From Anniella stebbinsi (Eukaryota > Chordata > Lepidosauria > Squamata > Anniellidae): a DNA stretch of 64,000 nucleotides. The notes below the pieces were generated by a model. It was not told the DNA's origin. It searched no databases and saw nothing but the letters and a program-made list of their open reading frames with translations. Shown piece after piece: positions 22,076 to 34,045 of this stretch. Position 1 is the stretch's first letter. Each line of letters opens with the position of its first letter. The stretch is taken from NCBI GenBank assembly GCA_029215795.1, contig JARDYH010000007.1, forward strand, positions 104,634,763 through 104,698,762, read 5' to 3'. The position numbers and the translations under genes were made by a program.

Positions 22076-22429
22076 AGAGTTTGAGTTAGGGTTAGGGTAC
22101 GGGTAGGGTTAGGGTTAGGGTATGGGTTAGGGTACGGGTTAGGGTTAGGGTTAGGGTTAGGGTTAGGGCTAGGGCTAGGGCTAGGGCTAGGGTTAGGGTT
22201 AGGGCTAGGGCTAGGGCTAGGGCTAGGGCCAGGGCTAGGGCTAGGGCTAGGGCTAGGGTTAGGGTAGTTTTAGGGTTAGGGTTAGGGTTAGGGTTAGGGA
22301 TAGGGTTAGGGTTAGGGCTAGGGCTAGGGCTAGGGTTAGGCTTAGGGTTAGGGTTAGGGTTAGGGTTAGGGTTAGGGTTAGGGTTAGGGTTAGGGTTAGG
22401 CTAGGGTTAGTGTTAGGGTTAGGGTTAGG
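22076..22429 (+). repeat. Telomere-like block T4, two hexamers longer
   Basis: 354 bp, exactly 59 x 6. Compared with T1-T3, the TTAGGG run after tagtt has 5 instead of 6 copies, and the run after ttaggc has 9 instead of 6. This is a net gain of two hexamers with no change of phase. Junctions and the CTAGGG runs are as in T1. The change is what replication slippage in perfect TTAGGG runs would give. This is the last block; none occurs in the remaining 41.5 kb. Confidence 0.94.
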
Positions 22430-24520
22430 CTTCCGACACGCTCGTGTGGGTTTCCTGGGTCCCCTGGTTCGGGCACATTTTCCGATTCCGGAAATCCCAA
22501 AATGCGAGACATGGGTGAAATTCACCGAGGCCCTGCACACTACAGGCAAACGTTCCGTTCTGCACTCGCTTGAGGCATGCACCCCATTTCCAGTGATTCC
22601 ACCGGCTTCCGACACGCTCGTGTGTGTTTCCTGGGTCCCCTGGTTCGGGCACATTTTCCGATTCCGGAAATCCCAAAACGCGAGACATGGGTGAAATTCA
22701 CCGAAGCCCTGCACACTACCGGCAAACGTCCCGCTCTGCCCTCGCTTGAGGCATGCACCCCATTTCCAGTGATTTCACTGGCATCCGACACGCTCGTGTG
22801 TGTTTCCTGGGTCCCCTGGTTCGGGCACATTTTCCGATTCCGGGAATCCCAAAACGCGAGACATGGGTGAAATTCACCGAAGCCCTGCACACTACCGGCA
22901 AACGTCCCGCTCTGCCCTCTCCTGAGGCATGCACCCCATTTCCAGTGATTTCACTGGCTTCCGACACGCTCGTGTGTGTTTCCTGGGTCCCCTGGTTCGG
23001 GCACATTTTCCGATTCCGGAAATCCCAAAACGCGAGACATGGGTGAAATTCACCGAAGCCCTGCACACTACCGGCAAACGTCCCGCTCTGCCCTCGCTTC
23101 AGGCATGCACCCCATTTCCAGTGATTCCACCGGCTTCCGACACGCTCGTGTGTGTTTCCTGGGTCCACTGGTTCGGGCACATTTTCCGATTCCGGAAATC
23201 CCAAAACGCGAGACATGGGTGAAATTCACCGAAGCCCTGCACACTACCGGCAAACATCCCGCTCTGCCCTCGCTTGAGGCATGTACCCCATTTCCAGTGA
23301 TTTCACTGGCATCCGACACGCTCGTGTGTGTTTCCTGGGTCCCCTGGTTCGGGCACATTTTCCGATTCCGGAAATCCCAAAACGCGAGACATGGGTGAAA
23401 TTCACGAAGCCCTGCACACTACCGGCAAACGTCCCGCTCTGCCCTCGCTTGAGGCACGCACCCCATTTCCAGTGATTCCACCGGCTTCCGACACGCTCGT
23501 GTGTGTTTCCTGGGTCCCCTGGTTCGGGCACATTTTCCGATTCCGGAAATCCCAAAACGCGAGACATGGGTGAAATTCACCGAAGCCCTGCACACTACCG
23601 GCAAACGTCCCGCTCTGCCCTCTCTTGAGGCATGCACCCCATTTCCAGTGATTTCACTGGCTTCCGACACGCTCGTGTGTGTTTCCTGGGTCCCCTGGTT
23701 CGGGCACATTTTCCGATTCCGGAAATCCCAAAACGTGAGACATGGGTGAAATTCACCGAAGCCCTGCACACTACCGGCAAACGTCCCGCTCTGCCCTCGC
23801 TTCAGGCATGCACCCCATTTCCAGTGATTTTAATGGCTTCCGACACGCTCGTGTGTGTTTCCTGGGTCCCCTGGTTCGGGCACATTTTCCGATTCCGGAA
23901 ATCCCAAAACGCGAGACATGGGTGAAATTCACCGAAGCCCTGCACACTACCGGCAAACGTCCCGCTCTGCCCTCGCTTGAGGCATGCACCCCATTTCCAG
24001 TGATTCCACCGGCTTCCGGCACGCTCGTGTCTGTTTCCTGGGACCCCTGGTTCGGGCACATTTTCCGATTCCGGAAATCCCAAAATGCGAGACATGGGTG
24101 AAATTCACCGAAGCCCTGCACACTACCGGCAAACGTCCCGCTCTGTCCTCGCTTGAGGCATGCACCCCATTTCCAGTGATTTCACTGGCTTCCGTCACGC
24201 TCGTGTGTGTTTCCTGGGTCCCCTGGTTCGGGCACATTTTCCGATTCCGGAAATCCCAAAATGCGAGACATGGGTGAAATTCACCGAAGCCCTGCACACT
24301 ACCGGCAAACGTCCCGCTCTGCCCTCGCTTGAGGCATGCACCCCATTTCCAGTGATTTCACTGGCTTCCGACACGCTCGTGTGTGTTTCCTGGGTCCCCT
24401 GGTTCTGGCATATTTTCCGATTCCGGAAATCCCAAAATGCGAGACATGGGTGAAATTCACCGAAGCCCTGCACACTACCGGCAAACATCCCGCTCTGCCC
24501 TCGCTTGAGGCATGCACCCC
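22430..24520. repeat. Satellite right of T4, including first copy of an 11-monomer duplication
   Basis: It opens with the divergent right-flank monomer, then C137/C141, A and B types. From about 22980 to 24520 it matches 24914-26454 at offset 1934 (11 x 176 minus 2). Both copies carry the ttcacgaag deletion (about 23405 and 25339) and a monomer with cttccggcacgctcgtgtct. The H monomer (gcatgtacc, 23280) and its deletion are the same sequence that leads to a block at 5343, but here no block follows. Confidence 0.83.
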
Positions 24521-24913
24521 ATTTACAGTGATTTCAGTGGCTTCCGACACGCTCGTGTGTGTTTCCTGGGTCCCCTGGTTCGGGCACATTTTCCGATTCC
24601 GGAAATCCCAAAAGCGAGACATGGGTGAAATTCACCGAAGCCCTGCACACTACCGGCAAACGTCCCGCTCTGCCCTCGCTTGAGGCATGCACCCCATTTC
24701 CAGTGATTTCACTGGCTTCCGACACGCTCGTGTGTGTTTCCTGGGTCCCCTGGTTCGGGCACATTTTCCGATTCCGGAAATCCCAAAGCGCGAGACATGG
24801 GTGAAATTCACCGAAGCCCTGCACACTACCGGCAAACGTCCCGCTCTGCCCTCGCTTGAGGCATGCACCCCATTTCCAGTGATTTCACTGGCTTCCGACA
24901 CGCTCGTGTTTGT

Positions 24914-26454
24914 TTCCTGGGTCCCCTGGTTCGGGCACATTTTCCGATTCCGGAAATCCCAAAACGCGAGACATGGGTGAAATTCACCGAAGCCCTGCAC
25001 ACTACCGGCAAACGTCCCGCTCTGCCCTCGCTTCAGGCATGCACCCCATTTCCAGTGATTCCACCGGCTTCCGACACGCTCGTGTGTGTTTCCTGGGTCC
25101 CCTGGTTCGGGCACATTTTCCGATTCCGGAAATCCCAAAACGCGAGACATGGGTGAAATTCACCGAAGCCCTGCACACTACCGGCAAACATCCCGCTCTG
25201 CCCTCGCTTGAGGCATGTACCCCATTTCCAGTGATTTCACTGGCATCCGACACGCTCGTGTGTGTTTCCTGGGTCCCCTGGTTCGGGCACATTTTCCGAT
25301 TCCGGAAATCCCAAAACGCGAGACATGGGTGAAATTCACGAAGCCCTGCACACTACCGGCAAACGTCCCGCTCTGCCCTCGCTTGAGGCACGCACCCCAT
25401 TTCCAGTGATTCCACCGGCTTCCGACACGCTCGTGTGTGTTTCCTGGGTCCCCTGGTTCGGGCACATTTTCCGATTCCGGAAATCCCAAAACGCGAGACA
25501 TGGGTGAAATTCACCGAAGCCCTGCACACTACCGGCAAACGTCCCGCTCTGCCCTCTCTTGAGGCATGCACCCCATTTCCAGTGATTTCACTGGCTTCCG
25601 ACACGCTCGTGTGTGTTTCCTGGGTCCCCTGGTTCGGGCACATTTTCCGATTCCGGAAATCCCAAAACGTGAGACATGGGTGAAATTCACCGAAGCCCTG
25701 CACACTACCGGCAAACGTCCCGCTCTGCCCTCGCTTCAGGCATGCACCCCATTTCCAGTGATTTTAATGGCTTCCGACACGCTCGTGTGTGTTTCCTGGG
25801 TCCCCTGGTTCGGGCACATTTTCCGATTCCGGAAATCCCAAAACGCGAGACATGGGTGAAATTCACCGAAGCCCTGCACACTACCGGCAAACGTCCCGCT
25901 CTGCCCTCGCTTGAGGCATGCACCCCATTTCCAGTGATTCCACCGGCTTCCGGCACGCTCGTGTCTGTTTCCTGGGACCCCTGGTTCGGGCACATTTTCC
26001 GATTCCGGAAATCCCAAAATGCGAGACATGGGTGAAATTCACCGAAGCCCTGCAAACTACCGGCAAACGTCCCGCTCTGCCCTCGCTTGAGGCATGCACC
26101 CCATTTCCAGTGATTTCACTGGCTTCCGTCACGCTCGTGTGTGTTTCCTGGGTCCCCTGGTTCGGGCACATTTTCCGATTCCGGAAATCCCAAAATGCGA
26201 GACATGGGTGAAATTCACCGAAGCCCTGCACACTACCGGCAAACGTCCCGCTCTGCCCTCGCTTGAGGCATGCACCCCATTTCCAGTGATTTCACTGGCT
26301 TCCGACACGCTCGTGTGTGTTTCCTGGGTCCCCTGGTTCTGGCATATTTTCCGATTCCGGAAATCCCAAAATGCGAGACATGGGTGAAATTCACCGAAGC
26401 CCTGCACACTACCGGCAAACATCCCGCTCTGCCCTCGCTTGAGGCATGCACCCC
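24914..26454. repeat. Second copy of the 11-monomer duplication
   Basis: Nearly identical to 22980-24520. Visible differences include tcccctgg here against tccactgg at 23166, and ctgccctcgc against ctgtcctcgc at 24146. The two copies are separated by monomers with aaaagcgagac (1-bp deletion at about 24612) and gtgtttgtttcc. The boundary positions are approximate, within one monomer. Confidence 0.8.
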
Positions 26455-26797
26455 ATTTCCAGTGATTTCACTGGCTTCCGTCACGCTCGTGTGTGTTTCC
26501 TGGGTCCCCTGGTTCGGGCACATTTTCCGATTCCGGAAATCCCAAAATGCGAGACATGGGTGAAATTCACCGAAGCCCTGCACACTACCGGCAAACGTCC
26601 CGCTCTGCCCTCGCTTGAGGCATGCACCCCATTTCCAGTGATTTCACTGGCTTCCGACACGCTCGTGTGTGTTTCCTGGGTCCCCTGGTTCTGGCATATT
26701 TTCCGATTCCGGAAATCCCAAAATGCGAGACATGGGTGAAATTCACCGAAGCCCTGCACACTACCGGCAAACATCCCGCTCTGCCCTCGCTTGAGGC
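26094..26797. repeat. 352-bp (2-monomer) tandem duplication in the T41 subfamily
   Basis: The pair of monomers with cttccgtcacgctc and ggttctggcatatt occurs at 26094-26445 and again at 26446-26797. The corresponding place after 24160 has it once. All these monomers carry T41 (aaaatgcgag). This accounts for the jump in offset from 1934 to 2286 between 24195/26129 and 24299/26585. Confidence 0.8.
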
Positions 26798-29700
26798 ATG
26801 CACCCCATTTACAGTGATTTCAGTGGCTTCCGACACGCTCGTGTGTGTTTCCTGGGTCCCCTGGTTCGGGCACATTTTCCGATTCCGGAAATCCCAAAAG
26901 CGAGACATGGGTGAAATTCACCGAAGCCCTGCACACTACCGGCAAACGTCCCGCTCTGCCCTCGCTTGAGGCATGCACCCCATTTCCAGTGATTTCACTA
27001 GCTTCCGACACGCTCGTGTGTGTTTCCTGGGTCCCCTGGTTCGGGCACATTTTCCGATTCCGGAAATCCCAAAATGCGAGACATGGGTGAAATTCACCGA
27101 AGCCCTGCACACTACCGGCAAACGTCCCGCTCTGCCCTCGCTTGAGGCATGCACCCCATTTCCAGTGATTTCACTGGCTTCCGACACGCTCGTGTGTGTT
27201 TCCTGGGTCCCCTGGTTCGGGCACATTTTCCGATTCCGGAAATCCCAAAATGCGAGACATGGGTGAAATTCACCGAAGCCCTGCACACTACCGGCAAATG
27301 TCCCGCTCTGCCCTCGCTTGAGGCATGCACCCCATTTCCAGTGATTTCACTGGCTTCCGACACGCTCGTGTGTGTTTCCTGGGTCCCCTGGTTCGGGCAC
27401 ATTTTCAGATTCCGGAAATCCCAAAATGCGAGACGTTGGTGAAATTCACCGAAGCCCTGCACACTACCGGCAAACGTGCCGTTCTGCCCTCGCTGGTGGC
27501 ATGCACCCCATTTCCAGTGATTCCACCGGCTTCTGACACGCTCGTGTCTGTTTCCTGGGTCCCCTGGTTCGGGCACATTTTCCAATTCCGGAAATCCCAA
27601 AATGCGAGACATGGGTGAAATTCACCGAAGCCCTGCACACTACCGGCAAACGTCCCGCTCTGCCCTCGCTTGAGGCATGCAACCCATTTCCAGTGATTTC
27701 ACTGGCTTCCGACACGCTCGTGTGTGTTTCCTGGGTGCCCTGGTTCGGGCACATTTTCCGATTCCGGAAATCTCAAAATGCGAGACATGGGTGAAATTCA
27801 CCGAAGCCCTGCACACTACCGGCAAACGTCCCGTTCTGCCCTCGCTTGAGGCATGCACCCCATTTCCAGTGATTCCACCGGCTTCCGACACGCTCGTGTG
27901 TGTTTCCTAGGTCCCCTGGTTCAGGCACATTTTCCGATTCTGGAAATCCCAAAATGCGAGACATGGGTGAAATTCACCGAAGCCCTGCACACTACCGGCA
28001 AACGTCCCGCTCTGCCCTCGCTTGAGGCATGCACCCCATTTCCAGTGATTCCACCGGCTTCCGACACGCTCGTTTGTGTTTCCTGGGTCCCCTGGTTCGG
28101 GCACATTTTCCGATTCCGGAAATCCCAAAACGCGAGACATGGGTGAAATTCACCGAAGCCCTGCACACTACCGGCAAACGTCCCGCTCTGCCCTCGCTTG
28201 AGGCATGCACCCCATTTCCAGTGATTTCACTGGCATCCGACACGCTCGTGTGTGTTTCCTGGGTCCCCTGGTTCGGGCACATTTTCCGATTCCAGAAATC
28301 CCAAAACGTGAGACATGGGTGAAATTCACCGAAGCCCTGCACACTACCGGCAAACGTCCCGCTCTGCCCTCTCTTGAGGCATGCACCCCATTTCCAGTGA
28401 ATCCACCGGCTTTCGACACGATCGTGTGTGTTTCCTGGGACCCCTGGTTCGGGCACATTTTCCGATTCCGGAAATCCCAAAATGCGAGACATGGGTGAAA
28501 TTCACCGAAGCCCTGCACACTACCGGCAAATGTCCCGCTCTGCCCTCGCTTGAGGCATGCACCCCATTTCCAGTGATTTCACTGGCTTCCGACACGCTCG
28601 TGTGTGTTTCCTGGGTCCCCTGGTTCGGGCACATTTTCAGATTCCGGAAATCCCAAAATGCGAGACGTTGGTGAAATTCACCGAAGCCCTGCACACTACC
28701 GGCAAACGTGCCGTTCTGCCCTCGCTGGTGGCATGCACCCCATTTCCAGTGATTCCACCGGCTTCTGACACGCTCGTGTCTGTTTCCTGGGTCCCCTGGT
28801 TCGGGCACATTTTCCAATTCCGGAAATCCCAAAATGCGAGACATGGGTGAAATTCACCGAAGCCCTGCACACTACCGGCAAACGTCCCGTTCTGCCCTCG
28901 CTTGAGGCATGCACCCCATTTCCAGTGATTCCACCGGCTTCCGACACGCTCGTGTGTGTTTCCTAGGTCCCCTGGTTCAGGCACATTTTCCGATTCCGGA
29001 AATCCCAAAATGCGAGACATGGGTGAAATTCACCGAAGCCCTGCACACTACCGGCAAACGTCCCGCTCTGCCCTCGCTTGAGGCATGCACCCCATTTCCA
29101 GTGATTCCACCGGCTTCCGACACGTTCGTGTGTGTTTCCTGGGTCCCCTGGTTCGGGCACATTTTCCGATTCCGGAAATCCCAAAACGCGAGACATGGGT
29201 GAAATTCACCGAAGCCCTGCACACTACCGGCAAACGTCCCGCTCTGCCCTCGCTTGAGGCATGCACCCCATTTCCAGTGATTTCACTGGCATCCGACACG
29301 CTCGTGTGTGTTTCCTGGGTCCCCTGGTTCGGGCACATTTTCCGATTCCAGAAATCCCAAAACGTGAGACATGGGTGAAATTCACCGAAGCCCTGCACAC
29401 TACCGGCAAACGTCCCGCTCTGCCCTCTCTTGAGGCATGCACCCCATTTCCAGTGAATCCACCGGCTTTCGACACGATCGTGTGTGTTTCCTGGGACCCC
29501 TGGTTCGGGCACATTTTCCGATTCCGGAAATCCCAAAACGCGAGACATGGGTGAAATTCACCGAAGCCCTGCATACTACCGGCAAACGTCCCGCTCTGCC
29601 CTCGCTTGAGGCATGCACCCCATTTCCAGTGATTTCACTGGCTTCCGACACGCTCGTGTGTGTTTCCTGGGTGCCCTGGTTCGGGCACATTTTCCGATTC

Positions 29701-31500
29701 CGGAAATCTCAAAATGCGAGACATGGGTGAAATTCACCGAAGCCCTGCACACTACCGGCAAACGTCCCGCTCTGCCCTCGCTTGAGGCATGCACCCCATT
29801 TCCAGTGATTCCACCGGCTTCCGACACGCTCGTGTGTGTTTCCTGGGTCCCCTGGTTCGGGCACATTTTCCGATTCCGGAAATCCCAAAACGCGAGACAT
29901 GGGTGAAATTCACCGAAGCCCTGCACACTACCGGCAAACGTCCCGCTCTGCCCTCGCTTGAGGCATGCACCCCATTTCCAGTGATTTCACTGGCTTCCGT
30001 CACGCTCGTGTGTGTTTCCTGGGTCCCCTGGTTCGGGCACATTTTCCGATTCCGGAAATCCCAAAATGCGAGACATGGGTGAAATTCACCGAAGCCCTGC
30101 ACACTACCGGCAAACGTCCCGCTCTGCCCTCGCTTGAGGCATGAACCCCATTTCCAGTGATTTCACTGGCTTCCGACACGCTCGTGTGTGTTTCCTGGGT
30201 CCCCTGGTTCTGGCATATTTTCCGATTCCGGAAATCCCAAAATGCGAGACATGGGTGAAATTCACCGAAGCCCTGCACACTACCGGCAAACATCCCGCTC
30301 TGCCCTCGCTTGAGGCATGCACCCCATTTACAGTGATTTCAGTGGCTTCCGACACGCTCGTGTGTGTTTCCTGGGTCCCCTGGTTCGGGCACATTTTCCG
30401 ATTCCGGAAATCCCAAAATGCGAGACATGGGTGAAATTCACCGAAGCCCTGCACACTACCGGCAAACGTCCCGCTCTGCCCTCGCTTGAGGCATGCACCC
30501 CATTTCCAGTGATTTCACTGGCTTCCGACACGCTCGTGTGTGTTTCCTGGGTCCCCTGGTTCGGGCACATTTTCAGATTCCGGAAATCCCAAAATGCGAG
30601 ACGTTGGTGAAATTCACCGAAGCCCTGCACACTACCGGCAAACGTGCCGTTCTGCCCTCGCTGGTGGCATGCACCCCATTTCCAGTGATTCCACCGGCTT
30701 CTGACACGCTCGTGTCTGTTTCCTGGGTCCCCTGGTTCGGGCACATTTTCCAATTCCGGAAATCCCAAAATGCGAGACATGGGTGAAATTCACCGAAGCC
30801 CTGCACACTACCGGCAAACGTCCCGCTCTGCCCTCGCTTGAGGCATGCACCCCATTTCCAGTGATTTCACTGGCTTCCGACACACTCGTGTGTGTTTCCT
30901 GGGTGCCCTGGTTCGGGCACATTTTCCGATTCCGGAAATCTCAAAATGCGAGACATGGGTGAAATTCACCAAAGCCCTGCACACTACCGGCAAACGTCCC
31001 GTTCTGCCCTCGCTTGAGGCATGCACCCCATTTCCAGTGAATCCACCGGCTTTCGACACGATCGTGTGTGTTTCCTGGGACCCCTGGTTCGGGCACATTT
31101 TCCGATTCCGGAAATCCCAAAACGCGAGACATGGGTGAAATTCACCGAAGCCCTGCACACTACCGGCAAACGTCCCGCTCTGCCCTCGCTTGAGGCATGC
31201 ACCCCATTTCCAGTGATTTCACTGGCTTCCGACACGCTCGTGTGTGTTTCCTGGGTGCCCTGGTTCGGGCACATTTTCCGATTCCGGAAATCTCAAAATG
31301 CGAGACATGGGTGAAATTCACCGAAGCCCTGCACACTACCGGCAAACGTCCCGTTCTGCCCTCGCTTGAGGCATGCACCCCATTTCCAGTGATTCCACCG
31401 GCTTCCGACACGCTCGTGTGTGTTTCCTAGGTCCCCTGGTTCAGGCACATTTTCCGATTCCGGAAATCCCAAAATGCGAGACATGGGTGAAATTCACCGA
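26798..31500. repeat. T41-rich satellite domain with nested 6-, 7- and 11-monomer repeats
   Basis: A marker pair recurs three times: a monomer with ttttcagattcc and gagacgttgg, followed by one with gtgccgttctg, cgctggtggc and ttccaattcc (about 27405-27600, 28637-28830 and 30573-30770). Spacings are 1,232 bp (7 monomers) and 1,936 bp (11). Downstream of it, a monomer with ttcctaggtcccc and ggttcaggc appears at about 27905, 28963 and 31427. Offsets of 1232, then 1056, show a 7-monomer repeat with one monomer lost. Another shared marker is gtgaatccaccggctttcgacacgatcg (about 28400, 29455, 31035 and 32095). A 1-bp deletion (aaaagcgag) lies at about 26898. No other sequence type is present. Confidence 0.8.
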
Positions 31501-32780
31501 AGCCCTGCACACTACCGGCAAACGTCCCGCTCTGCCCTCGCTTGAGGCATGCACCCCATTTCCAGTGATTCCACCGGCTTCCGACACGCTCGTGTGTGTT
31601 TCCTGGGTCCCCTGGTTCGGGCACATTTTCCGATTCCGGAAATCCCAAAACGCGAGACATGGGTGAAATTCACCGAAGCCCTGCACACTACCGGCAAACG
31701 TCCCGCTCTGCCCTCGCTTGAGGCATGCACCCCATTTCCAGTGATTTCACTGGCATCCGACACGCTCGTGTGTGTTTCCTGGGTCCCCTGGTTCGGGCAC
31801 ATTTTCCGATTCCAGAAATCCCAAAACGTGAGACATGGGTGAAATTCACCGAAGCCCTGCACACTACCGGCAAACGTCCCGCTCTGCCCTCTCTTGAGGC
31901 ATGCACCCCATTTCCAGTGATTTCACTGGCATCCGACACGCTCGTGTGTGTTTCCTGGGTCCCCTGGTTCGGGCACATTTTCCGATTCCAGAAATCCCAA
32001 AACGTGAGACATGGGTGAAATTCACCGAAGCCCTGCACACTACCGGCAAACGTCCCGCTCTGCCCTCTCTTGAGGCATGCACCCCATTTCCAGTGAATCC
32101 ACCGGCTTTCGACACGATCGTGTGTGTTTCCTGGGACCCCTGGTTCGGGCACATTTTCCGATTCCGGAAATCCCAAAACGCGAGACATGGGTGAAATTCA
32201 CCGAAGCCCTGCATACTACCGGCAAACGTCCCGCTCTGCCCTCGCTTGAGGCATGCACCCCATTTCCAGTGATTTCACTGGCTTCCGACACGCTCGTGTG
32301 TGTTTCCTGGGTGCCCTGGTTCGGGCACATTTTCCGATTCCGGAAATCTCAAAATGCGAGACATGGGTGAAATTCACCGAAGCCCTGCACACTACCGGCA
32401 AACGTCCCGCTCTGCCCTCGCTTGAGGCATGCACCCCATTTCCAGTGATTCCACAGGCTTCCGACACGCTCGTGTGTGTTTCCTGGGTCCCCTGGTTCAG
32501 GCACATTTTCCGATTCCGGAAATCCCAAAACGCGAGACATGGGTGAAATTCACCGAAGCCCTGCACACTACCGGCAAACGTCCCGCTCTGCCCTCGCTTG
32601 AGGCATGCACCCCATTTCCAGTGATTTCACTGGCATCCGACACGCTCGTGTGTGTTTCCTGGGTCCCCTGGTTCGGGCACATTTTCCGATTCCGGAAATC
32701 CCAAAACGTGAGACATGGGTGAAATTCACCGAAGCCCTGCACACTACCGGCAAACGTCCCGCTCTGCCCTCGCTTGAGGC
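31501..32780. repeat. Satellite, transition from T41-rich to C41 monomers
   Basis: 31512-31862 repeats 27992-28343 at offset 3520 (20 monomers). Two successive A145 monomers with gattccagaaatc and aaaacgtgag (31688-32039) are a one-monomer duplication of a type present once at 28168 and 29224. The gaatccacc monomer and a tgccctgg/aaatctcaaaatg monomer follow, then A145 monomers. Satellite only. Confidence 0.78.
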
Positions 32781-34045
32781 ATGCACCCCATTTCCAGTGA
32801 TTTCACTGGCATCCGACACGCTCGTGTGTGTTTCCTGGGTCCCCTGGTTCGGGCACATTTTCCGATTCCGGAAATCCCAAAACGCGAGACATGGGTGAAA
32901 TTCACCGAAGCCCTGCACACTACCGGCAAACGTCCCGCTCTGCCCTCTCTTGAGGCATGCACCCCATTTCCAGTGATTTCACTGGCTTCCGACACGCTCG
33001 TGTGTGTTTCCTGGGTCCCCTGGTTCGGGCACATTTTCCGGTTCCGGAAATCCCAAAACGCGAGACATGGGTGAAATTCACCGAAGCCCTGCACACTACC
33101 GGCAAACGTCCCGCTCTGCCCTCGCTTGAGGCATGCACCCCATTTCCAGTGATTTCACTGGCTTCCGAAACGGTCGTGTGTGTTTCCTGGGTCCCCTGGT
33201 TCGGGCACATTTTCCGATTCCGGAAATCCCAAAACGCGAGACATGGGTAAAATTCACCGAAGCCCTGCACACTACTGGCAAACGTCCCGCTCTGCCCTCG
33301 CTTGAGGCACGCACCCCATTTCCAGTGATTCCACCGGCTTCCGACACGCTCGTGTGTGTTTCCTGGGTCCCCTGGTTCGGGCACATTTTCCGATTCCGGA
33401 AATCCCAAAACGCGAGACATGGGTGTAATTCACCGAAGCCCTGCACACTACCGGCAAACATCCCGCTCTGCCCTCGCTTGAGGCATGCACCCCATTTCCA
33501 GTGATTTCACTGGCATCCGAGACGCTCGTGTGTGTTTCCTGGGTCCCCTGGTTCGGGCACATTTTCCGATTCCGGAAATCCCAAAGCGCGAGACATGGGT
33601 GAAATTCACCGAAGCCCTGCACACTACCGGCAAACGTCCCGCTCTGCCCTCGCTTGAGGCATGCACCCCATTTCCAGTGATTTCACTGGCTTCCGACACG
33701 CTCGTGTTTGTTTCCTGGGTCCCCAGGTTCGGGCACATTTTCCGATTCCGGAAATCCCAAAACGCGAGACATGGGTGAAATTCACCGAAGCCCTGCACAC
33801 TACCGGCAAACATCCCGCTCTGCCCTCGCTTGAGGCATGTACCCCATTTCCAGTGATTTTACTGGCATCCGACACGCTCGTGTGTGTTTCCTGGGTCCCC
33901 TGGTTCGGGCACATTTTCCGATTCCGGAAATCCCAAAACGCGAGACATGGGTGAAATTCACGAAGCCCTGCACACTACCGGCAAACGTCCCGTTCTGCCC
34001 TCGCTTGAGGCACGCACCCCATTTCCAGTGATTCCACCGGCTTCC
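32781..34045. repeat. A-H module without C, and without a telomere block
   Basis: Order A, B, D, E, F, G, H. 33096-34045 matches 4478-5427 at constant offset 28618, including the 1-bp deletion ttcacgaag (about 33960). In the first copy this leads within 430 bp to block T1. Here the sequence passes at about 34060 into an A3 monomer (gctcatgtg, ccagg) and then T95 monomers, with no TTAGGG. It is thus a block-free relative of the block-bearing unit. Confidence 0.83.
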
